From Phragmites australis (taxonomy: Eukaryota; Streptophyta; Magnoliopsida; Poales; Poaceae), in NCBI RefSeq assembly GCF_958298935.1, contig NC_084931.1, forward strand, positions 17,263,334-17,327,333: a stretch of DNA of 64,000 bases, in the 5' to 3' direction. Both the position numbers and the translations under genes were made by a program. The notes beneath the pieces were generated by a model that was not told the DNA's origin, did no database searches, and was given only the letters and a program-made list of their open reading frames with translations. Within the stretch, counting starts at the first letter, position 1. Each line of letters opens with the position of its first letter. This document shows, piece by piece, positions 1 through 11,435 of this stretch.

Positions 1-716
1 TTAACTCCAGCTAACCAGCGTTATCTGGATGAGAATGGATCACTGGATCGGCCCGTCTTATTAACTCGTCGCCCTCGAGACAAAGAATTCCTTGTGCCCA
101 CCGCATAAGTTTACCTTTTCTTCCATTTGTTTTTTCTTCTTTTTTCCTCTTCTTTTCTCTTGCCGACCTTCGTTCTGTCATTGCAGTTTTGTAGACATAG
201 TTCCATATTTATTTCAGTCGATGGCATGTTTGAAATGTTGATTTTTCACCGGAGTTTTTCAGTCTCCTGGCACATTGACTTGTTGTGCAATGTTCCAAAT
301 ATTGACAATTTTTCACTCGCGCAATGCTTTAACGAACCTATGTTGTTCAGATTAGTAACCAGCTTCTAGTAGAAACTAAGAAAGTATCTGAATGCGCAGT
401 AGATGAGACACTGATTTTTGGATCGTGTAAGATGAACATGGTTTCATCCATTTCTTGCGAACACATTGCTGCATTCCATGGTTCTCACCATGTAAGCACC
501 TAATCACACAGAAGCAGCCACACTAAGTTCACTTCTCATCTGTCCATCTCATTCCCAATTGGGAGCAGCTACCATGATGCAACCAACCCTATATACTACA
601 CCATCAGGTAGAAATAATGGGCTATACAACCAATGGTAAATGACGCAGCTCAGACTGTACACACGACGGAAGAATTGACCAAACCCATATCTGTATGTGT
701 CTTCCCCCTGTAGTCC
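1..716. other. Intergenic, 3' side of CASPL gene
   Basis: No convincing gene is seen. The part nearest position 716 should contain the 3' untranslated region of the minus-strand CASP-like gene. The short open frames here have no recognisable domain and run through T-rich DNA. Confidence 0.5.
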
Positions 717-2467
717 TCAGATGTAGGTCTGCTTGGCCAGCTTGAAGCCGGAGATGAGAGCGGAGAGCGCGAGGCAGACGAATGCGAAGAAGGCCATGCT
801 GATAGACACCGCCGACGAGTCGGTGAACATGTTGTCAGCACCCTCGCGCATGCGATTCGTGATCGGGATCGCGGCGGATAGCGCCGACATCATCAGGTAT
901 GCGGTCACCTGCAGGAAGAGCAACGACCGAGTTTTGACTGTTCAGTTAATGTCATAGCACTGAGGTGTCTGCCAGATAATGTATGTAAAATATTGCTCGA
1001 TCAATTTCAAGCAAGAATTGAGGATAGCATCTCAATGCAAAATCCCGTCGTGGGCACAAAAAGTTGAGGACTAACTACCAGTTATATATAGGAAGAGTTC
1101 ATATTCCATTTTTTATGGTTTAAGTGCTTTGCATTCTTGAGTGATTAAAAGGGGGGCAAATCAAAAGAAAAGGGCGCAATTCAAGCTCCATAACAATTAC
1201 ATGTACTTTCTGTCATCAATCCCTCATGTCATATGGTAGATTTCAGGTTCTGATTTTGTATGCAAGTCATTGGCCCTCAAGCCAGGCCTCTGATATCGAT
1301 GAGGCTTTTTTTTTTTTTTTGGACTAGGAAAGCCTTGGGTGTCAAGTTCATGCCTATTGATATCGATGTCGCTGTCAGCCATCTGATCTAGCACATTCCC
1401 GATGCCGATCGTTATGAAATGAAAAGAATATGAATTTGTCGTGTTCAAACGGCCGATGCATTCCTATGATGGTACGTATGTAGTGATTCAATCGTGCTGC
1501 AAGTTCCGTGTGGACTTGTGAAAGAGTGCATCAGAACAGCTTGATAATGCGATAATAAACTACCGGAATTAAGTGATGTATTAGCCGGAATCATTGAAAT
1601 GCCAGCACAGAACACCTTGCGCAATGATTGTCCGCCAACAGTCGTAATCGGAAGCAATTGTCCTCACGAGGTGCTATGGATCATCACAAGCTGCTCGTGA
1701 CATCCCAAAGCTGAATGAGCAATATGTTTGTAGTACTCTGCTACCAAAAGTTTCACCGCCGCGTTCAAGTATATTTCGCTTTTCCTTTCGTACAAGCAAC
1801 CGTGATTCTGATTAAATCCCCAACGAGGCATGGCGACGCGACCATGTCTTTTACGCAAATCGCGAAACCCCAGGCACATCAGAGACGAACAAGAATCGCC
1901 GAGACAAAATAAACATTCAGAGGAGGCGAAGTAGAGGGTAGCAACAAGAATCGGTGTGATGCTTACCTGGTCGCCGGCGAAGTCGACGAAGAGCCCGGTC
2001 TTGGCCTGCAGGTCCTGGCCGCCGGTGAGGCGGACGCCGTGCCGGACTAGCTGCAGAGTCGTGTAGATGAAGGTCAGCAGCCCGATCGCCACGATGTACC
2101 TGACCGACCAACCAACAGCCGGAAGTTACGAACGGGTCACTCTCCGGATGGACAACCACCGCCGGACCGGACGTGGTGGGGGATCAAGAAGTGCACGGGA
2201 GAGACGGTCTCACCTGTACTCCTCGTAGCGGTCGAACTGCTTCCAGTCGCCGTGCTCGTTGAAGGCCATGACGAGGAACGCCAGCAGGGAGAGCGCCCAG
2301 GCCGCGGCGCGCAGTGCGGAGCCGGACCGGTCCAGGAGGTCCTGCGTCCGCCACCGCCGCACCACGGCGCCCATCACGCCGCCGGCGCCAGCCGCGCCCC
2401 CGCCGTCGGTGGCAACCGGGGCCGGGGCGGCCGCGGCCTTCTCGAGGTCGGCGCCAGCGGCGGCCAT
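717..2467 (-). CDS. CASPL4B: CASP-like four-TM membrane protein (CASPL4B type)
   Basis: The product is a small integral plasma-membrane protein of the CASP/MARVEL-related (DUF588) family; CASPs scaffold Casparian-strip membrane domains, while CASPL roles are mostly unknown. Three exons on the minus strand give 192 aa: 2467..2214, 2099..1967 and 908..717 (stop TGA 719..717). All introns are GT-AG and the joins keep frame; the first splits an Arg codon. The start at 2467 was chosen because the product then has the usual family length. Residues 1-40 are a variable Ala/Gly-rich cytosolic tail. Hydrophobic segments lie at about 52-70, 86-104, 121-144 and 163-183, with the conserved Asp before TM3 in LFVDFAGDQ. 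The C-terminus ends KLAKQTYI. Intron 2 is about 1.06 kb. The gene looks intact. The 4B subgroup is assigned from overall resemblance and is less certain than the family. Confidence 0.88.
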
Positions 2468-2651
2468 GGCAGCTGGTGACTGGCAAGCGCTCGCAGGGTC
2501 TGGAATGGAATCGGCTCGGTAGTTGGGTGCTCGATCGGTTGGCTCGCGGGTCGCAAGCCACCAGTTATACAACGAAGCACGCGCCATTTTTGGGCGGCCC
2601 CGGCCATGGATCTTCTGCGGTGCCGTGTGTGTGGCGTGTTACACGAGAGCT

Positions 2652-2668
2652 GCGCGCCATATAAAATG
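2652..2668 (-). promoter_or_regulatory. Possible TATA box of CASPL gene
   Basis: On the minus strand the motif TTTATATGGC lies about 190 bases upstream of the ATG at 2467. This is a plausible TATA position for a 5' UTR of about 150 bases. It is inferred from composition and spacing only. Confidence 0.3.
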
Positions 2669-2969
2669 TTGCCGTGCTTGACGGGGATCCTCTTTTTCTT
2701 CCGAATTTCAGGCTCTCTTTGAATTCCTAGATGAATTTCTCGATTCTCCATTTCATGCGTCGTATGTTTGTGCTGACTGCTCGAGCGAGGTTGTCACCTC
2801 AAATGTGGCCTATGGTATCTTCGTCATCTCAAACTCTCACGGCATATTTAGGGAAAAAAAAACTATTTATCGTAATGAGGTTTTCCTTAAGCATATTAAG
2901 GATGCGCAGCATGTATTATGCATGACACAGATTCTAGATTGAGTAGAAATGTTGTATTTTTTATGGTTA

Positions 2970-3952
2970 GAGCATCTTCAACAAATACCCAATATAGCTC
3001 TCTATAGCTATTTTTAAGGATCTTAAGGGTCTAAAATATCTCTCCTACAGCTCTCCTATCTAGTTCTTAATTTCTAGTGATGCCCAAAACTCTCTCCATC
3101 CTAACTACTTCTCGTAACAGCTCTCATTCCCTATCCATTGACCCCACCACTCATGCCTGTGCCACCTACCAAGCCTCCTCCTATCCTCGCCTTACCCTTG
3201 CTCGACAAAAACAAGCAGCTTATCATCGTCGCCGCTCCACCTTCTCCAACTTGCCACGGGCTTGCTCCCAGATGGTCCACACCCGTGATCCCACATACGT
3301 CTGCTCCAGCTCCCGTCAACGCCATCCGGGCCTACTCCGTTGTATGTCGCCTCTGTTGTTGCTATTTTCTTATTCGGATCGGCCGAGGCTGTTGCTGGCG
3401 GCGACTACGTCGGTGGTGGCCCAATGCTGATGGAAAGGCTCAGGTTGAGCTGCGGGTGGTTGGTGGGGCTCGTCGGCAGTACAGGGGCATCGTGAGGCGC
3501 GGTCGTGGGGAGCAGAAGCTGGAGCTCTCACACGCGATGTTGTTGTTCCATTGCCGCTGAGAAGAGGGGAGTGAGCATGAGGCCAAATAGCTTGTTGGGG
3601 AGCTGGTGTTGTGGTCATGAGGGGCCACAACAGCTACGGCGAAATCCGACGAGAAATCGAGCAGGGTGGCGGTGGAGGAAGGGGAAGGAGAGGAGAAAGA
3701 GCGGGGCAGCAGGGAGGAGGAAGGAGGAGGAATCGGGTGGTTCTTCATTTGCTCGTGAAGAGGAAAGGGAGGAAGAAGGGAGATGAAGGGTGGGGTCCAC
3801 ATGTTGGTGATACAAGAGAGGAAAGAGAAAAGAGTCTGGTGAAATATATAGATTAGGTACAGGGAGTCTGTTGAAGATAGAGAAGGTTTAAAAAGTAAAT
3901 TTTATCAGAAATACTTCTATATAGAGATATAGGAAGTTTTAGAGACTCGCTC
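2970..3952. mobile_element. Tourist/PIF-like non-autonomous element
   Basis: The left end reads TTA then GAGCATCTTCAACA; the right end reads CTCGCTC then TTA. TTA at 2967..2969 and 3953..3955 fits the 3-bp PIF/Harbinger target duplication. The left terminus resembles the GAGCATCTCC end of the PIF element at 46831, and CTGTTGAAGAT near 3868 is an inner inverted partner of ATCTTCAACA. The right terminus is degenerate. The centre (about 3130-3640) is GC-richer and open in several frames, but no protein is recognisable. At 983 bp it is long for a MITE and may carry captured DNA. Confidence 0.5.
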
Positions 3953-3955
3953 TTA

Positions 3956-4828
3956 ACGGCACGTAGCCTCGTGCATTGTTATCAAAATGATGTAGAAAAT
4001 ATGGGGAGTAGAGACAAAAGGCGAGGCCCTTCATGAGAAAAATAATGTGAGAGATGAGACTAAAACTGATCATCCAGAGTCTCCCATGTGAAAGGCCATA
4101 GTGCCCACAGAAGATCCTTGTGGACAAGTCAGTGCGTGTGTTGCGTGCACCCACACCACTTCCAATCCAACGGCCCCCAGCGCCAGGTTATCCTGATTGA
4201 CGCCCAGCATTAATTCCACTAATATTTTCTCTGGTAAAAATTCCACTAATATTGTGAGATGGACTAATCTCGTCCAGACGTCCAAGCAAGATCAGCTCGC
4301 TAAGGTGGATTTTTTTCAGTAGTAGACACGTACCTAGTGGCAAATCTAGGATTTTAAATTTTAGTGTACAACACCAAGATCTAAGATAAAAAAAAAACTG
4401 TTCATAATAATAACAACATCTAAGATAATATAACATAACTAAAAAACGCTAACTAAACATGAATTATGAACATGTATTGACTGCAGGCATCACATGCGTA
4501 TTAGCACAAAAGACAAAAACAGACCATCTTATGTTAATATAAACTATAATTTTTTAAACTTCTCTGCTTTCATTATCTATATTTTTTTCATTTGATAAGC
4601 ATATGAAACAAGTAGTACTATGTTTTTTCATTTGATATTTCCTTTAGTGCCATATTCAGTAAGTCTACAAACTTAGTGCCATGGACAACTATAGTCAGTA
4701 AGTCTACAAATTAACAATGACGGGATCAATAGCTCATGGATCAAAAGCAGGCAGCCTTAGTGGCATACTGCCATTCACATTCAGTATAAACTAACCAAAA
4801 GTTAATCTTGATCTGTAAAATGGTTTTT
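3956..4828. other. Intergenic, no gene seen
   Basis: AT-rich DNA between two elements. No coding segment, RNA gene or terminal repeat could be supported. Confidence 0.5.
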
Positions 4829-5374
4829 CACTGCCTCATAACGGGTTATTACAGACGGATTTTCAACCTTATCACAGATAGTTAGTTATATATTCTATCT
4901 CTATGAAAATATCTATAATATCGATCTTGTTACATATAGTTTTAGAACCATCTGTAATATACTTACACATAAATGAAGTTTCTAGATAATCGTCTTTGCG
5001 TAGTAAGATTTACATATGGTCTTTGGTTAAACCTGTCTGTGACTAGTAAGAGTCACAAATAGGTTTTTTAAAACTCGTTTGTGTTAATTGTCACAGACGA
5101 ATTTTTATAAAATATTGTATGTGTCTCACTTTCCCCCTATAAACAAATTTGCTTCCTAGCTACGCAGCCAAGTAACAAATTTGATGCGCAGCCAGGAAGC
5201 AAAGTTTATTATAGGGAAAAGGTGTCACACAGATACACACTTTATGATTCACAAATTAAACACATTTACACATTGTTCAGAAAACAAAACACAAGCATTT
5301 ACATATCATAGAGGTTAAGAACATCACATATTGTTCAGAACACATAAATCTAGCTAGCTATACATCATTATTGG

Positions 5375-5510
5375 TTGATCGACATCGTATTCCAAAAGAA
5401 TGAAATGATTGACATCATATGGCAATGGCGTCTTCCAAAATAAGAAAGTGATCAACAAACTTGGGTCAATCGATGTCGTCTTTCAAAAAGATGAAATGAT
5501 AGACATCATC
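5375..5510. repeat. Local short repeats inside the CACTA element
   Basis: Three degenerate copies of a unit containing GAAATGATNGACATCAT or its TCGAYGTCGTCTTCC variant follow one another. No coding meaning is apparent; likely a decayed tandem repeat of the element interior. Confidence 0.4.
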
Positions 5511-6213
5511 TCAGCCTCCTGCATTTTAGCATAATATCAACCTAAGGATCATCTTCAATTAGCATCTCACAGTCATCCATATCTGGTTACACCTTGACGA
5601 TCTCACACATCAACCAGAGCCAAACTACGTTGTAGCCAAACCGTTAGCGATATTGCAGCAAGAAATGGGCATTCAAGCATGTCTTGCAGTGATGAAAATG
5701 TTTCCATTCCGATGAACAAGAATGAAGAAATTTCCATCCGGTAGAACCGAATGGAGAATGCGGTTTACGATGTACATAAGGTTGACGGAGGAGGCCTTCA
5801 CAACAGCAAATAAGATGAACTCCGAAGGGCCAAAGTCAATGCCAAGCATCTGCGTCATCGAAGTTGCATAGGGACAATCCCATCCTACCACCTTCTAATT
5901 GCCATAAATTGCGCCATTACAGATCTACGATGGAAACAAGGTTGTGCTATCAGTTACACAGATCGAGGCAATGAAAACCTCAGTGCAATGAAGGAACCAC
6001 ATGATACTCACCTTGGTGTAGCGAAAGTGATTCGGCCCCTGGTAAGATCTAGCTTCTCTGATGCGAATGGTGAGTGAGGACATGGAACACTACTCGCTTC
6101 TCAATGTGGTGGAACACTTGAATATAACGAGTGAGGAAGAATAGCACTACTCATTGCTTTATATTGAGAGATGAGGGATTGCGTGTTGTAGTAAGCATGG
6201 CTCTCTTAGAGTA

Positions 6214-7668
6214 TGTATGTGATTTTGGTGATTAATAACAATATAGTCAATGAGACTAACATGTTTGTCAAGTTATGCTTTAGTAGGTCTCGTAGATGCA
6301 ACAAAAGAGAAGTCACTGAAGCCGGAACAAAGAGAGGAATGAATTGGACTTTTTTTTATGAATTTTTGATATGATCAAATAGGGTGAATTTCTGTACAAT
6401 CATGTAGAGCACTTCACAAGCTTTTCATAGAGCCTAAGATCATCAAAATTGGAGTTTGGAGCGAAAAATTATGCCCAAAATACATAATATTGTTCTACTG
6501 AAATTTGCCTCACCGGATGATCCGGTGTTCATAAAAAAATAGTATGGTGCTACACCGGATACTCCGGTGCTCACAGAGAAAAATGGTCCATTGTTCACAG
6601 AAAAATTGCACCAAAGTCTATATGCCTCACCGGATGATCTGGTGTTCAAAAAATGATTTCACCAGACTATTTTCCAGAGAGGTTGCAAAATAGCTCGGTT
6701 AACATTGTATGCACATCGGATGTTCTGGTGTTCACAATGAAAAATACTCCGGTGTTCACAAAAATGACAGTGGCGTTCCAACGGCTAGTTTTTAGAGAGT
6801 ACACACTGGATAGTCCGGTGCTTGTAATGTTGCACACGCCGGACCATTCGGTGAGTATAAAAAGAATGTGACCATTGGAGCAACGACTAGTTCACAGAGT
6901 TGAGCCTATTTATACCCCTCCACTTAGTCATTTGAAGGTACTGGAGTCCAGAGAAACCCTTGTACACTTAAGAAGACATCCAAGCCATCCAATGTGATTA
7001 AACACATAATTAGTGAGTGATTAGTGCTTATAGACCTAGAGAAAATAGTTGCTAGGTGCTACAACCTAGAGTGCGGATCAAGGAGTGATCCAAAAGTGTA
7101 CCGAGAGGTATGCCGGGGCCTTAGAGTTTTTGTGACTGGCCAGAAACTTGTTGACCCTCCAACTTGATGTGGAGCGGCGACAAGAGGATTGTGCAGGGAC
7201 GTGGAGGCCCTTGTCTGTGACTAAAGCTCTGAAGTGAAGATGGCGTACAAGTAACCAGAAGAGAGGTTAGTGGTGAGACCTCGCTTTGGTGGCTTGGTGG
7301 CTCATTGTACTTGAGGCCTTATCTTGGTGACTTGGTATCTCAAAAGCCATAATCGGAAGAAACTTGGCGAGAGGGAGCATATCCTCTGTGGAGCTCCAAT
7401 GTGGACTAGGGGTGGCTTGTGTGCCACCGATACCACGGGATAAAAATCTCTCGTACCGAGTTTGTCTCTCTACCTCATTATGTTTCTGTATTTACATACT
7501 TGCAATTTACCTTGTAATCCTTATGAGCAGTAGAAGTAGACACACTAGATAATCCTAGAGCACATTTAGATAAAAATCGAGATAGGCTTATCTTGTGAAA
7601 GTTTTGAAGTCAATAGTTTTAAGTGTCATAATTCACTCCCCCTCTTAGGACGTCCTTGATGTCCTTCA
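6214..7668 (+). mobile_element. LTR (solo, plus orientation) inside the CACTA element
   Basis: This block is repeated in inverted orientation at 7926..9413. It begins TGTATGTGATTTTGGTG, contains an array of near-palindromic CCGGATGATCCGG-type motifs (about 6500-6860), a TATA-like TATTTATA near 6906, and ends with a CCCCCTCTTAGGACG tract and TCCTTCA, typical of copia LTRs of the SIRE/Maximus group. No primer-binding site or polyprotein follows, so it behaves as a solo LTR. A clean 5-bp target duplication could not be found, so the exact ends are uncertain by several bases. Confidence 0.6.
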
Positions 7669-7925
7669 TGTGTGTCTCTAGATCCAAAAGAGCCTTGGGA
7701 GACGAGCAATTTGTGCGTGTTAGAAGCCAAAAGAGTCAAGGAGACGAGCGGTCAAATTTGAAAACATTCACGGATCTTGAAATACACATAGGTATGTCTT
7801 AGCAACCGTCTGAGGATATTTAGTATATAACGACTACTAAGAAACCATCTGTGACATACCGTCTGTTTTCAATAATTTTGTGGTAGTGTTTGTAGAATTG
7901 AGAAATTCTAGAATGGGGGCACATG

Positions 7926-9413
7926 TGAAGGGATCAGCGACGTCCTAAGAGGGGGTGAATTAGGATACTTAAAACTAATCAGCTCTAAAAACTTTATAAG
8001 ATAAATCTAAATTAATTTCTATCTAAATGTGCTCTAGGTTCATCTAGTGTGTCTACTCTACCGTTCAAAAAGGTTTGCAACATATAGCCAGTCATAGCAA
8101 ACTACTCTAGAAAGGTAAATATGAAAAGATAAATTGTAAGCATGTAAATGCAGAAACGTAAATAGGATAGAGAGAGTAAATTCGGCACAAGAAATTTTTA
8201 TAATATTGTATCGATGACATAAACTCCACTCCTAGTCCACGTTGGAGCAGCTACTTAGGCTATTGCTCCCGGACGGCACCCGACCATGGCCCTTGAGCCA
8301 CCTAGGCCTCAAGTAGGTTGAGCCACCAAAGTAAGACCTCACCACAAGCCTCTCTTCTAGTCACTTGCTGTAGTCTTCACTTCGGAGCTTGAGCCACTAA
8401 GACAAGGGTCTCTGTATTCCTGGACAAGAGTCTTGCTACTGTAACACACTAAGTCGGAGGGTCAACAAGCATGAGCTATTAAGTCTCATAGTGTTGACGA
8501 GTCAACAATACTACAAAGTATTGGCGTATCACTTGGTACAAACTAGGATCACTCAATCCCCTCTCTAGGAAGCAACACCTAGACATAACTTTCTCTAGGT
8601 CTATTAACACTAATCACTCTCTAATATTGTACTTAATTACCTTGGATGATCACTTTTAGCACTTTGGTAGCTGAATATCTTCTCAAGTGTACATGAGGTT
8701 CTCTAGACTATAGCACACTCAAATGATCGAGTGAAATGGTATTTATAGTCTTAACCTCGTGAACTAGTCGCTGCTCTAATGGTCATATTTTGTTGTACTA
8801 TTCGGATGATCTGGCGTGTGCAACATTACAAGCGTCGGACCATCCGGTGTGTACTGTCTGCGAACTAGACGTTGGAACTCCATTCAACTGCTTCGGCAAA
8901 GCTTCCTCAGTATGCGCCAGACCATCCGACGAGTAGAACTTCTTTCTCCACTGAGCCGAGAGAAAATCTTCTAAAAAATGTTCCGCTAAAGCCTTCGGTG
9001 TATATGCCTTTTCATCGCCAGACCATCCGGTGTGCAAACTCCTTCTGCCATCGAAATACAACTCCTGGAAAATGCTCTGGCGTAACTAATCCTCATCATC
9101 GGATCATCCGGTGTGTACAGCCTTTGAAACATCTTCTGAGAATGCTCCAGCGTGTATAAGCCTCTGAGCGCCAGACCATCCAACATGTACAAAACCGTGG
9201 AGAAAAATAATCCAACATGTACAAATGCCTCATCACTAGATTATCCGGTATGTACAATTTTCATGTGACTTGTCCAACTTAATCCAATCTTTGTCCCGCT
9301 CCGATGGCTTCTTCATGTATTGTATCGTATCCGTGAGGTATACTAAGGCCTATACTTGACAAATATGTTAGTCTCATTGACTATATTATCATTAATCACC
9401 AAAATCATATACA
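7926..9413 (-). mobile_element. Second copy of the same LTR, inverted
   Basis: Read on the minus strand it starts TGTATATGATTTTGGTG and ends CACCCCCTCTTAGGACG, then TCCCTTCA, matching the plus-strand copy at 6214..7668 along its length. Shared anchors include AGTAGACACACTAGAT and CCTAGAGCACATTTAGAT. It has its own array of CCGG near-palindromes (8805-9250 in window coordinates). It has about 60 bases near 8045-8110 that are missing in the other copy. It lies just outside the CACTA element. No flanking 5-bp duplication was found. Confidence 0.6.
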
Positions 9414-10717
9414 TACTATAAAAGGACTATGTTCGCTACAACAGGGAACTCACCAATGGAGAGAGCGTCTAGTGCCTTTGCCGTCGCCCCTACAGCCCCT
9501 GCACTCAAGACTGTGGCGCAGCCAACGCCGCACCCGTGCCTGGCAGCCGTGGCCTTGGCACCGATAGCGCTCAGGCCCACCACCGCCCTTGTTCCCATGT
9601 TGCCACCGTGCCCCGACACTAACAGCGCCAGGCTCTTTGTTGACCTGCTCGCGCTCACGCTAGCGCCATGCCATACCAAAATTCACCGGCACTACCCTGC
9701 TGGCGACCGTGCCGCCGCTATGCCCTTCTAGCACCAGCCCCTCCGTTACCCTACTGGCGCATGTGCATCAGTTGTCCCCCACCAGGCCCACACCTGCCCT
9801 CCATTGAGTTCGCTTCTAGGTTTCGTGGAATATCACAAGATGTGGAGCCACTATCGTTCAGTGCATCTCGTGGGCATGGCCGCATGGGGAGCCGACATGG
9901 GCCATCAGCTTCAGATGAGATCGTAGGTCGGTGGGGTGAGGCATGGCAGTGGGCAGCTAGACTGACTTTGGCTGCCTGGGCTTAGCTAGTTAGCTGCAAA
10001 CTTAAGACATATTTAATACCTAATACATATATAAAAGAATTGTATAAAAATTTATGTGTACATATGTATATCTATGATCCTGAGTAGGCCCATCCCTGGA
10101 TGTACCTATTGATAACGATACATCTATGGTGACTTTGTGAATCTCTAAGCTCAGTATTTTCGATCTTTAGTAGATAATGTATAAATACGTATGTGTTGTG
10201 ATATGAGTGTGTGCGCTTCTGCATGTTGTAATGTGGTTTCTTAAAAAAAAAAAAGACCAGCTAGCACATAAGAAGCTTAGCTGCCATTCGCTGGCTTTAT
10301 TCGGGTTCAAAGCCGACCGCGCAAGACATCTCGATCTCCTGTCATCTTCCAATCCAACAAACAACGCATCAACACGGCTGCCTACCGCATGCCAAGCTTC
10401 ATTGGCATGCCAATAGAGAGAGAGAGAGAGCTGCTAGAAACACCGGCCTGACTTGCAAGTGCTTTGCTGTGGTGCGTGTCTACTTTGACGGCACAGACAC
10501 GCACAAGAAAAGAGAAGGCGCACAAATATACGATCTACCGAGCTTGCGTGTAGAAGTGCGTTCCCACACTCTGTCACCTCCAACTTGCCGATGCCCCAAT
10601 TAGATGCTAACTCTGATCTTAAGCGTCCTTGAATGCGTTCGTGTTGTCAGACTTCCTAATAAGTTTGTCCATTACTATGCGTAGAACCATTTGGAACCAT
10701 CACATGGAACTATGTTA
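9414..10717. other. Intergenic, no supported gene
   Basis: A GC-rich stretch (9430-9990) is open on both strands but encodes only low-complexity Ala/Pro-rich peptides with no known domain, and is not called as a gene. The remainder is AT-rich with a poly-A run at about 10242. Confidence 0.45.
10415..10430. repeat. (GA)8 microsatellite
   Basis: Perfect AG dinucleotide run. Confidence 0.9.
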
Positions 10718-10971
10718 CTCCCTCCGATTACAAATATAAGTTATTTTAGATTTATACATAAAAATTAAGAAAGTAGATTAAATAATCTTTTTGCTCTTTA
10801 TATATTCTGTATTAAAATAAATAAATCATTCATTTGTGAGAGTAGTAGCATTTATTAAACAAGAGCAAGACGAAAATAAAAGAGGAAAAAACGCATAGAA
10901 GTTCAAGAATAACTTATATTTAGAGAATAGTTGAAGAAGCTAAAACGATCTACATTTGCAACCAAGGAGAG
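10718..10971. mobile_element. Stowaway-type MITE
   Basis: The left end CTCCCTCCGATTACAAAT pairs with the right end, which reads CTCTCCTTGGTTGCAAAT on the minus strand. TA dinucleotides flank both ends (10716..10717 and 10972..10973), the Stowaway/Tc1-mariner target duplication. The size (254 bp), AT-richness and inner ATAAGTTATTTTAGA / TAACTTATATTTAGA motifs fit the family. It is non-coding. Confidence 0.8.
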
Positions 10972-10973
10972 TA

Positions 10974-11435
10974 GTTGATTCGTCATAAAAATACTTGTAT
11001 ATTAATAAAAATATCATCAACTTTTGATACCACATGATTTGAAATGCAATGGTTGTGTTATATTGGGGACCGAGTAGATGTGCTAAACAACGATTAGATG
11101 GAAGCAGTGTTATGCGCGCTGGCTTATTACTTCAAACGGGTCATCAAAAGAATCACATTCACACAAAATAGAAGACTTGAGGGAATTAAATTAGATCGAG
11201 ATTCATACCTCTGTGGACTTAGCAGTTAATATGAGAAAAATAATATATATATATACATATATGTGTGAACATATTTTTTATGTACTTTTTGAGGGTGGCT
11301 TTTTTTTCTTTTCTATAGATGATTTTTTTAGTGAATTCTGTAGATAAAAATGAGAAACGTTCAGAACAGACGAGCAGTAATCCGATGGCCCATGCAGTCC
11401 TGGTCGAAGAGGTCTTGTACGTTATAGTGCCCCCA
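10974..11435. other. Intergenic, no gene seen
   Basis: AT-rich sequence with a short (TA)n run near 11245. No coding potential recognised. Confidence 0.5.

Larger units (their letters stand above)
4829..7888. mobile_element. Non-autonomous CACTA (En/Spm-type) element
   Basis: The left terminus CACTGCCTCATAACGG (4829) and the right terminus, read inwards on the minus strand as CACTACCACAAAATTATTG (from 7888), both run into ACAGACGG about 22 bases in. The element is flanked by TTT at 4826..4828 and 7889..7891, the 3-bp duplication expected of CACTA transposons. Subterminal repeats ACAGACGG, CATCTGTRA and CTGTCTGTGA recur at 4850-5110 and 7800-7870, as in En/Spm relatives. No transposase frame is left. 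About 1.45 kb of its length is an inserted LTR (6214..7668), so the element itself is about 1.6 kb. The A-to-G in the left CACTA (CACTG) may disable it. Confidence 0.75.

Noticed and set aside
3138..3802. Overlapping frames of 120-140 residues inside the Tourist-like element
   Set aside because: No domain, simple composition, and opposite-strand frames equally open.
6209..7673. GAGTA/TGTGT or ATGTA/ATGTG as the target duplication of the solo LTR
   Set aside because: Either they do not match or they require LTR ends that are not TG...CA.
9429..9985. Open frames of about 100 residues on both strands
   Set aside because: Low-complexity Ala/Pro-rich peptides, no domain, no splice context; typical of GC-rich non-coding DNA.
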